Below are positions 1 to 4,857 of a stretch of 5,211 bases of DNA, in pieces. The number at the start of each line of letters is the position of its first letter. The stretch's first letter is position 1. The stretch comes from Candidatus Thalassarchaeaceae archaeon. GTDB lineage: Archaea; Thermoplasmatota; Poseidoniia; Poseidoniales; Thalassarchaeaceae. A model generated the notes under the pieces. That model was given only the letters and a program-made list of their open reading frames with translations, did no database searches and was not told the DNA's origin. The DNA is taken from the NCBI GenBank assembly GCA_013330385.1, contig DUIL01000084.1, positions 1-5,211 on the forward strand, written 5' to 3'. The translations under genes and the position numbers were made by a program.

Positions 1-21
1 CGACATCAACAAACGAATGCC

Positions 22-450
22 ATGGGTGACACCTACAATCTCATCTACTACATTCTGGTATACTTCACCAATGATTGGATGGCAATGTTGATTCTCTTCT
101 TAGGTCTCTTCATTATTCTTGAAGCAGTTCTCATTAGGAAGGATGATCCTGACGATTGGCGACATGTTTTCAGAATTATCTACTATGGTTTTGGAGATGC
201 TAGAAGATATGAATACTACCAACGTCCTGCTAAGATACGTCAAGTATTCTTGAGCCGTGTCAGGAACCTGAATACTCTGTCTAGAGAGGAATTTGACGCA
301 CTTCCAGCAGTTGAGTTGCAGAAGATGATTGAAGATCCTATACTAGTCCAATTCATCTTTGAGGATAAGCGATACAAGACAGAAGAATTAGTCGGAATAA
401 TCAAGAAAATCAAAGAATGGGGTCAGCTTCCATCTGGGGGTGATGTTTGA
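22..450 (+). CDS. Small membrane-anchored protein of unknown function, first visible gene of DUF58 operon (5' end uncertain)
   Basis: I do not recognise the family. From the ATG at 22 the protein is 142 residues. It has a short aromatic N-terminus, one clear membrane helix at about residues 19-38, then a charged tail of about 100 residues with no further membrane segment. The basic residues just after the helix (R39, K40, then R47) suggest that the tail is cytoplasmic. The tail is rich in Arg, Glu and Tyr and probably helical at its end. The start is not settled: the frame has no stop between base 1 and the ATG, and there is no Shine-Dalgarno site before 22, although the next two genes have strong ones. 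The gene could therefore begin upstream, and this could be the C-terminal anchor and tail of a larger protein with an outside domain. Its stop overlaps the DUF58 start, so the two products are probably made together and may interact at the membrane; this is inference. Confidence 0.75.
   Translation: MGDTYNLIYYILVYFTNDWMAMLILFLGLFIILEAVLIRKDDPDDWRHVFRIIYYGFGDARRYEYYQRPAKIRQVFLSRVRNLNTLSREEFDALPAVELQKMIEDPILVQFIFEDKRYKTEELVGIIKKIKEWGQLPSGGDV
436..444 (+). promoter_or_regulatory. Strong Shine-Dalgarno site for the DUF58 gene
   Basis: GGGGGTGAT differs by one base from GGAGGTGAT, the complement of the archaeal 16S rRNA 3' end. It ends 5 bases before the ATG at 450. It lies inside the end of the upstream gene and favours ATG 450 over the in-frame TTG at 447, which would be only 2 bases away. 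It suits translational coupling across the TGATG overlap. Confidence 0.8.
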
Positions 451-1703
451 TGTGGACACGTAAGGCTGCAATCATGCTCACAAGTGGTATATCTTTGATT
501 CTTATTGGAATGATGATTTCCCACTTTCAACTCATGATTATTGGTCTCACCTTCGTTTCCTTTATTGTCATCAATGGGTGGGTAGCCGGACATTCCGAAC
601 TCGAGATAACTAGGAATATTTCTGCTCAGAACGTCTACAAAGGTGATGATATTCTCATTGAAGTTCAAGTTACAAATAATTCGTATAGGCGTACTCAGTT
701 ACTCGAGTTGTTTGACAATGTCCCACACGAAATGAAAATGCGCCGAGGCATAAATCAGATGCGAATGAACCTAGGACCTGGTCAATCAGCAACATTACGA
801 TACACAGTTCGATGCCCTCTACGTGGACACTTTACAGTGGGTCCAATTTCAGTTCGTCATCGAAATTCATTCAACCTCTTTGTCAATGAATCTACAATAG
901 AAGATAGAACTGATATCACCGTTTTCCCTCAGGTTCGTGAAATTGAGGAGGCTCTTCTTCGCTCTAATGTTCCTAAGATGTATACTGGTGCTACAACACT
1001 GAAAACACCAGGTCAGGGTATGGAATTTTACTCGCTTCGCGAGTATCTTCCTGGTGATGCCTTTCGCATGATCAACTGGAAGGCATTCGCACGCACTGGC
1101 GAATTGATGGTTAATGAGAAAACTCGTGATGCGGTAACTGATGTTTTCATTATACTAGATATTCGAGATGTAGCGCGTATAGGTACGGTTCTGAAAAATC
1201 CTCTTGAGATGGGGGCAATCGCTGCGGCGTCTATTGCTAATTATTTCATACGACGTCGTGATTCAGTGTCAATTGTAACTTATGGAGACCGGATGAATTA
1301 CTTATCACCAGAGACTGGTGATAAGCAGTACTACAAGACTCTCAGTATGTTAGCTGGAGTCAAACCGAAGGGTAGTATGCCATTACAGGCTGTTACCAAT
1401 GCCATGACTTCTAGAATATCCAGAGGCTCACCTGTTTTCATTATCAGCAGTCTTGAAGGAGATGGAACCACACTCTCAGCTATTAGAAACCTAGCAGGAA
1501 AGGGCCATGAGGTCATTGTTCTGTCTCCCAGTAGTATCGATCTTGAGCGTCTAGTAAGCCGCATTCCTCGTATGTCGTACGAGGTCCTCAAACTTGAGCG
1601 ACAGAATCGTCTCACTGCAATTTCTGGTTATGGTGCTAAGGTTATTGATTGGATGCCTGATGTTGAGTTATCTCAGGCTCTATTACAGGTGAAGACAGTC
1701 TAA
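450..1703 (+). CDS. DUF58 family membrane protein (degenerate vWA-like domain)
   Basis: This 417-residue protein has the usual DUF58 length and layout. A basic N-terminus (MWTRK) leads into two membrane helices at about 5-23 and 26-46, a hairpin that puts both ends in the cytoplasm. A beta-rich region follows at about 50-160. The DUF58 signature is at 190-216, with GMEFYSLREYLPGD followed by R-x-I-x-W and an Ala-Arg pair (A214-R215). The vWA-like core begins at about 231 (DVFIILDIRD). The metal-binding DxSxS motif is not intact there: D237 is followed by I-R-D-V, so classical MIDAS metal binding is doubtful. DUF58 proteins are commonly encoded beside MoxR-type AAA+ ATPases and are thought to act with them in cell-surface or protein-assembly processes; the exact role is unknown. 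The ATG at 450 is chosen because it follows a strong Shine-Dalgarno site and overlaps the preceding TGA by one base. The next gene starts 14 bases after the stop, so all three genes probably form one operon. Confidence 0.95.
   Translation: MWTRKAAIMLTSGISLILIGMMISHFQLMIIGLTFVSFIVINGWVAGHSELEITRNISAQNVYKGDDILIEVQVTNNSYRRTQLLELFDNVPHEMKMRRGINQMRMNLGPGQSATLRYTVRCPLRGHFTVGPISVRHRNSFNLFVNESTIEDRTDITVFPQVREIEEALLRSNVPKMYTGATTLKTPGQGMEFYSLREYLPGDAFRMINWKAFARTGELMVNEKTRDAVTDVFIILDIRDVARIGTVLKNPLEMGAIAAASIANYFIRRRDSVSIVTYGDRMNYLSPETGDKQYYKTLSMLAGVKPKGSMPLQAVTNAMTSRISRGSPVFIISSLEGDGTTLSAIRNLAGKGHEVIVLSPSSIDLERLVSRIPRMSYEVLKLERQNRLTAISGYGAKVIDWMPDVELSQALLQVKTV
1029..1045. repeat. Inverted repeat inside DUF58 CDS, 7-bp arms, 3-base loop
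   Basis: TACTCGC at 1029-1035 pairs perfectly with GCGAGTA at 1039-1045 around TTC. It lies in the codons of the conserved DUF58 signature (Y-S-L-R-E-Y), so protein constraint may partly explain it. Confidence 0.6.
1301..1325. repeat. Perfect 10-bp inverted repeat inside DUF58 CDS
   Basis: CTTATCACCA at 1301-1310 is the exact reverse complement of TGGTGATAAG at 1316-1325, with the 5-base loop GAGAC. It encodes the poorly conserved stretch around L285-S-P-E-T-G-D-K and is the longest uninterrupted stem noticed in the window. No T-run follows, so it does not look like a terminator. Confidence 0.8.
1566..1584. repeat. Inverted repeat inside DUF58 CDS, 7-bp arms, 5-base loop
   Basis: CCTCGTA at 1566-1572 pairs with TACGAGG at 1578-1584 around TGTCG. 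It is the third such stem in the same gene. No function can be assigned. Confidence 0.6.
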
Positions 1704-1705
1704 TT

Positions 1706-1712
1706 GGAGGTG
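1706..1712 (+). promoter_or_regulatory. Shine-Dalgarno site for the polytopic membrane protein
   Basis: GGAGGTG is a perfect core match to the archaeal anti-Shine-Dalgarno. It lies 3 bases after the DUF58 stop and 5 bases before the ATG at 1718. That spacing favours ATG 1718 over the second in-frame ATG at 1724. Confidence 0.85.
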
Positions 1713-1717
1713 GAATT

Positions 1718-2953
1718 ATGGCAATGGAAAATGTACCCCCCAGTCAAACTCTACACTTACCTCGTTTACGTAAACGCTGGCAAATTCTCTTCTTACAGAC
1801 AATAGCCACTGCAGCTCTCTTACTTCTGTTCTTACGTATGTCTGAGGTGTATGGGCCATGTGATTCTGATTTTATTGAATCAGGTGGTGATTGGTGCCCC
1901 TCATACGAACATACTAGAGGTCTAAGTTGGGTGGACCAATCTTTCGACGACAATCTTTATGATGATACTGATGGATTAATACTGCCACGATTTTTGACCG
2001 GAATCGATTCACAGGGCTTCTCTAGTCAGGTAGTCCCACTAACTCTCTGTTTTCTCTTCACAGGTTTGTGGATATTTTACTTAACCCGAAATGAGAAAAT
2101 CAAACTATGGACAAAGAGGTCGTGTATCGGATTGATTGCGGCATGGTCCATCCTTCCTTTCCTTGGTGCTTGGCTTTCCTCGATACTAGAATATGGATTC
2201 CATTTGCCATTCGGGCAACCTAACCCTTACATGAATCATCTTGATGTACTCTTCCAACCACTTCAACTTGGAATTGAGTTATTTTTCCTTGGAGTCGTAT
2301 TTGCTCCAATCTTAGTAGGTCTGATTGGAATTTGGGGACTTTCTCGTCGCTCACTAACTTGGGCTGTAGGTTTCTTCCTCATGGTTATAGGATTACATGC
2401 ATTACTGACCTTTGAAGGAATTACTGATGCAGTATCCGGAATCGGACTTAACCCACTTCCAGCACAGATTGGAGAGGCGACTCTCTATGGTGGTTTGATT
2501 TCCCCCTTAGCGCTACAACTTCTTGAGATTGCTATTCTTATGCTATTATTCCATGAAAGTGGCAATGCTGTAGTTGGCCATCTAGAGTATGCAATGATGC
2601 TTCCAGAAGTGTCCAAATCAGATTCTGAATACGTCCGCCAATTCAACAGCGTGGTTAACAATCACGTACTTCACACGGTTGCTATTATCGCAGCAGTGGC
2701 TCTAACTACTGCTCTAGCTCTTGAGTTCGACAGTTTCATGCTCAACATAGTAGCAATTCTTGAAGAAGGATCACAATGGAGTGGACAAGTTTCTGAATCA
2801 TTAGAATTACAGTTAACCTATGGAAAGGTGATCTCAGCAGGTCTATTCTTGTTAGCAGTTGCAGGAATGCGATATGTTGTACCATGGCAGAGGGTTAGTG
2901 GATTAATTGAAGCCGGAATATCCAATTTGCGAAAAAACGATTCCGAGTCGTGA
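1718..2953 (+). CDS. Polytopic membrane protein of unknown function (about 8 helices), DUF58 operon
   Basis: I do not recognise the family. The 411-residue protein has likely membrane helices at about 21-40, 104-123, 135-156, 184-207, 212-231, 257-278, 317-336 and 369-387. Basic stretches at the N-terminus (RLRKR, 16-20), at 124-134, at 209-211 and at the C-terminus all fall on one side, giving a consistent model with both ends in the cytoplasm. The first outside loop (about 41-103) is long and acidic, with C48 and C60 that could form a disulfide; C111 and C136 lie in or near helices. The largest inside loop (279-316) holds several His and acidic residues, but no catalytic motif I can name. 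The gene lies 14 bases after the DUF58 stop with an excellent Shine-Dalgarno site, so it is almost certainly co-transcribed. I infer that it is a membrane partner of DUF58, with a role comparable to the polytopic proteins often found in archaeal MoxR-DUF58 clusters. A transporter or an enzyme cannot be excluded. Confidence 0.85.
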   Translation: MAMENVPPSQTLHLPRLRKRWQILFLQTIATAALLLLFLRMSEVYGPCDSDFIESGGDWCPSYEHTRGLSWVDQSFDDNLYDDTDGLILPRFLTGIDSQGFSSQVVPLTLCFLFTGLWIFYLTRNEKIKLWTKRSCIGLIAAWSILPFLGAWLSSILEYGFHLPFGQPNPYMNHLDVLFQPLQLGIELFFLGVVFAPILVGLIGIWGLSRRSLTWAVGFFLMVIGLHALLTFEGITDAVSGIGLNPLPAQIGEATLYGGLISPLALQLLEIAILMLLFHESGNAVVGHLEYAMMLPEVSKSDSEYVRQFNSVVNNHVLHTVAIIAAVALTTALALEFDSFMLNIVAILEEGSQWSGQVSESLELQLTYGKVISAGLFLLAVAGMRYVVPWQRVSGLIEAGISNLRKNDSES

Positions 2954-2961
2954 ACTTTTAA

Positions 2962-3240
2962 TCATCTGATTCCACGTGTTTTTTCGATAAGAATTAGAAT
3001 TTGTTCAGCCATTAGAACAGCAACTAAGAAAAGTCCGATTAGTGATATTGGAATTGCGATCACACCAATCTCAGGTTCAAGGAAATTCAAAACTTCATCA
3101 CTGACTTCATATGCGATAATTAGGAATCCGATTAGTACAAATCGGTCCAACCAAGGTGAGGTTCTTTTCCCTGGATTTTCTGCTCTGTTAGGCAGGGGGC
3201 GTACCTCACTCATATGGTGCTTGAATTGAATATACCCCAT
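2962..3240 (-). CDS. Small protein with two membrane segments, unknown function
   Basis: I do not recognise the family. From the ATG at 3240 the protein is 92 residues. It has a basic, Pro-containing N-terminal stretch (about 1-32), a membrane helix at about 33-48 that runs into an acidic EVSDE patch, and a second strongly hydrophobic helix at about 58-85 ending in a basic tail (K-T-R-G-I-R). The basic residues at both ends suggest that both termini are cytoplasmic. GGTGG at 3245-3249 (read on the - strand) lies 4 bases before the ATG and supports this start. A TTG at 3243 is in frame but lies inside that spacer, and the ATG at 3213 has no such site. The region has no competing frame on the + strand and the gene fits exactly between its neighbours. 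It converges on the DUF58 operon with 8 bases between stops and diverges from the tRNA thiolase gene. The sequence gives no hint of what the protein does. Confidence 0.65.
   Translation of the reverse strand: MGYIQFKHHMSEVRPLPNRAENPGKRTSPWLDRFVLIGFLIIAYEVSDEVLNFLEPEIGVIAIPISLIGLFLVAVLMAEQILILIEKTRGIR
2979..2984 (+). terminator. Possible oligo-T terminator for the DUF58 operon
   Basis: A run of six T on the + strand begins 26 bases after the operon's stop codon, with a shorter T4 at 2956-2959. Archaeal polymerase commonly terminates at T-runs without a required hairpin. The six-T run lies inside the 3' end of the opposing gene, so transcripts of the two convergent genes would overlap. Support is modest because the run is short. 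Confidence 0.3.
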
Positions 3241-3303
3241 CAATCCACCGATTCAAACAAACAATAGTCATACAGTTGGTTTCAAGCCTCAGTGGTCAGT
3301 CCA
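3241..3303. promoter_or_regulatory. Divergent intergenic region with promoters for two genes
   Basis: These 63 bases separate the divergent starts of the small membrane protein (-) and the thiolase (+), so both promoters must lie here or reach into a neighbouring gene. The stretch around 3251-3272 is the most AT-rich and could hold a TATA element for the + strand gene about 30 bases upstream, but no good TATA box is visible. The thiolase has no clear Shine-Dalgarno site, so its mRNA may be leaderless. Confidence 0.35.
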
Positions 3304-4311
3304 ATGGATATGGCCGCGGCCCTGTCTGTTGAGCAGTGTAGTCGTTGTAGTCGGCCTGCAATCATACATCAGCAGTATAGTGGTCAACATTTCTGTGGTA
3401 GAGATTTAGCTCATTCTATCCGTAAACGTGTATCAAAAGATCTCAGAACACAATTGGTTCTTCCTAAAGATGCTCGACACGAAGATGGTAGCCCCTTTCG
3501 AATCCTTGCTTGTATTTCAGGGGGAAAGGATTCAGCAGTTCTTCTAGATATGCTAGTTGATATCATCGGTAAGAGAAGAGATGTGGAAATAATAGCTGGA
3601 TGTGTAGATGAAGGAATTGATGGGTATCGCGCTCCTTCTCTAGAATGTGCACGGCAATTAGCAGAGTCATTATCAATTGAGTTTGTCACTTTGAGTTATG
3701 AGGAGATGGGATTTGAGCGAATGGATGAGGTGGTTCGTAGAATGCCTATAATGGCGGAAAATTACGAGCAGGCGAAAGGCATGATGCCTTGTTCATACTG
3801 TGGTGTATTCAGGCGTCAGAGCCTAAATGCTCTTGCCGACAAGGTAAGTGCTGATGTTATGGCACTTGGTCACAATTTAGATGACATGGCACAATCAATT
3901 CTGATGAACCTCCAGAAAGGTGAAATTGACCGTTCAATTCGTCTTGCACCTCATACCGAAACCCCAATCGAAGGATTGGCTCCTAGGATTGTGCCCTTAA
4001 GGTGGATTCCCGAACAGGAAATACATGCTCATGCCATCAGCAAGGGTCTTCCTATTCATCATGGAGATTGCCCACATGCACAAGGCGCAATGCGTCAACA
4101 AAGCCGCTCAATAATTGCCTCACTTGAGGAACAGACTCCTGGTGCACGCCATGGACTACTCCACGCACTAGAGCAAATTCGTGAACTCCACCGGGCGGCA
4201 AAAATAGATCCACATACAGAAGTTTCTCATTGTCAAGAATGCGGTGAGATAACCAGTAGACCAATTTGCCAGACTTGCACAATGAAAGTTTGGCTGAAAG
4301 AATCTCAGTGA
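3304..4311 (+). CDS. tRNA 2-thiouridine synthesis protein, TtuA/NcsA (Ncs6/CTU1, TIGR00269-like) family
   Basis: This is a cytosolic PP-loop ATPase that activates a tRNA uridine by adenylation and exchanges its oxygen for sulfur. From ATG 3304 it has 335 residues, the usual family length. An N-terminal zinc finger has C12-x2-C15 and C31, but D34 replaces the usual His. The PP-loop SGGKDSA is at 72-78. C163-x2-C166 and C256 (in DCPH) match the three cysteines that hold the [4Fe-4S] cluster in TtuA. GHNLDD is at 189-194. A C-terminal zinc ribbon has C310-x2-C313 and C322-x2-C325. Family members modify either U34 of the wobble position (NcsA/Ncs6) or U54 (TtuA, typical of thermophiles). For a likely mesophile I favour U34, so no symbol is given. 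Sulfur would come from a ubiquitin-like carrier encoded elsewhere. The start is uncertain: GTG 3292 and ATG 3310 are also in frame, and none has a clear Shine-Dalgarno site. Transcription appears to be independent of the neighbours. Confidence 0.94.
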   Translation: MDMAAALSVEQCSRCSRPAIIHQQYSGQHFCGRDLAHSIRKRVSKDLRTQLVLPKDARHEDGSPFRILACISGGKDSAVLLDMLVDIIGKRRDVEIIAGCVDEGIDGYRAPSLECARQLAESLSIEFVTLSYEEMGFERMDEVVRRMPIMAENYEQAKGMMPCSYCGVFRRQSLNALADKVSADVMALGHNLDDMAQSILMNLQKGEIDRSIRLAPHTETPIEGLAPRIVPLRWIPEQEIHAHAISKGLPIHHGDCPHAQGAMRQQSRSIIASLEEQTPGARHGLLHALEQIRELHRAAKIDPHTEVSHCQECGEITSRPICQTCTMKVWLKESQ

Positions 4312-4336
4312 ATGTAGCAGAATATTCTAGCGTGTT

Positions 4337-4753
4337 TCACCAAGAATGTGAACTAATTAATTCAGGATAGTGATTAAGAAAATCAGTTTGACTAATAATT
4401 CCTACCAATTGACCATTCTTTACAACAGGTATTCTTCTGTAGTGATAATCACTCATGCGTGCAATAACTCCGTCTAGAGTTTCTTCTGGTTGAACGTATA
4501 CCAAGGCTGATGACATTGCATCTTTGACAAGAACGTGCTCTAATCTACTACAACCCTTTCCAAGTTCTCTGCAAATATCTCTCTCAGTCAAGATGCCGAT
4601 AATCTTCATCCCATCTTCTACCACTGGTAATGCCCCTACTCCCTGTTCGTGCATCTTTGCAGCAGCCATTATGAGATCATCATCTGGTCCAATTACAATT
4701 ACATCACGGTTCATTAGTGTTTGAATTTCATCACTTGCACTGTAAGGCGCCAT
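4337..4753 (-). CDS. Two-CBS-domain protein, probable nucleotide-sensing regulator
   Basis: This 138-residue soluble protein is made almost entirely of a tandem CBS pair (Bateman module). CBS1 covers about residues 12-66, with GVGALPVVEDG then IIGILTERDI. CBS2 covers about 75-129, with YRRIPVVKNGQLVGIIS then TDFL. Both domains keep the G-x-(L/I)-(T/S)-x-x-D element, where Asp typically contacts the ribose of a bound adenine nucleotide (D59 and D124). There is no fused enzyme, transporter or DNA-binding domain, so it belongs to the stand-alone CBS proteins, which usually sense AMP, ADP, ATP or S-adenosylmethionine and act on a partner. The partner is unknown. ATG 4753 is the first start after an in-frame TGA (4762-4764); M14 is the next option. 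Its Shine-Dalgarno support is weak: a GGAG about 12 bases upstream. It converges on the thiolase gene with 25 bases between stops. A palindrome and a TATA-like element lie upstream. Confidence 0.93.
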   Translation of the reverse strand: MAPYSASDEIQTLMNRDVIVIGPDDDLIMAAAKMHEQGVGALPVVEDGMKIIGILTERDICRELGKGCSRLEHVLVKDAMSSALVYVQPEETLDGVIARMSDYHYRRIPVVKNGQLVGIISQTDFLNHYPELISSHSW

Positions 4754-4798
4754 CGTTCTTCAATTCTCCAAAGTGGAATTCAGTTATCCCCCTAATTC

Positions 4799-4810
4799 CG
4801 AACATGTTCG
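4799..4810. promoter_or_regulatory. 12-bp perfect palindrome, possible operator upstream of CBS gene
   Basis: CGAACATGTTCG is its own reverse complement and lies 46-57 bases upstream of the CBS ATG. A related 10-mer, GGATATGTTC at 4827-4836, matches GAACATGTTC (4800-4809) at 8 of 10 bases, 27 bases further upstream. The palindrome lies just downstream of the TATA-like element, where an archaeal repressor would block the polymerase. That it binds a protein is inference. Confidence 0.4.
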
Positions 4811-4815
4811 TTCGC

Positions 4816-4824
4816 AATATACTA
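4816..4824 (-). promoter_or_regulatory. TATA-like element, possible promoter of the CBS gene
   Basis: Read on the - strand the bases are TAGTATATT, the best TATA-like match in the 104-base gap between the two - strand genes. Transcription would be expected to start about 25 bases downstream (near 4793), giving a leader of about 40 bases. No convincing purine-rich BRE is obvious, so support is modest. Confidence 0.35.
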
Positions 4825-4857
4825 ACGGATATGTTCATAGCTTTCCATTGGTATTTC

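Noticed and set aside
447..449. TTG as the start of the DUF58 gene
   Set aside because: It is only 2 bases from the Shine-Dalgarno site, whereas ATG 450 has ideal spacing and forms the typical stop/start overlap.
423..668. Open frame of 81 codons on the - strand
   Set aside because: It is antisense to the start of the DUF58 gene, has no ribosome binding site and no recognisable domain.
1331..1615. Open frame of 94 codons on the - strand within DUF58
   Set aside because: Its Arg/Ser-rich composition is typical of a shadow frame opposite a well-supported gene.
1744..1953. Open frame of 69 codons on the - strand
   Set aside because: It is antisense to the N-terminal part of the polytopic protein and carries no independent signal.
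3411..3689. Open frame of 92 codons on the - strand within the thiolase gene
   Set aside because: It lies opposite the highly conserved PP-loop region, so constraint on the other strand explains it.
4052..4282. Open frame of 76 codons on the - strand within the thiolase gene
   Set aside because: It is a shadow of the conserved C-terminal region including the zinc ribbon.
4319..4328. AGAATATTCT palindrome between the thiolase and CBS genes
   Set aside because: It is only 10 bp, AT-rich, with no loop and no following T-run, so it is not a credible terminator or operator and is easily due to chance.
4524..4724. Open frame of 66 codons on the + strand
   Set aside because: It is antisense to the two-CBS-domain gene and has low-complexity composition.
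4799..4810. Palindrome as a LexA/SOS box
   Set aside because: The GAAC and GTTC halves are separated by 2 bases rather than 4, and archaea of this kind are not known to use LexA.
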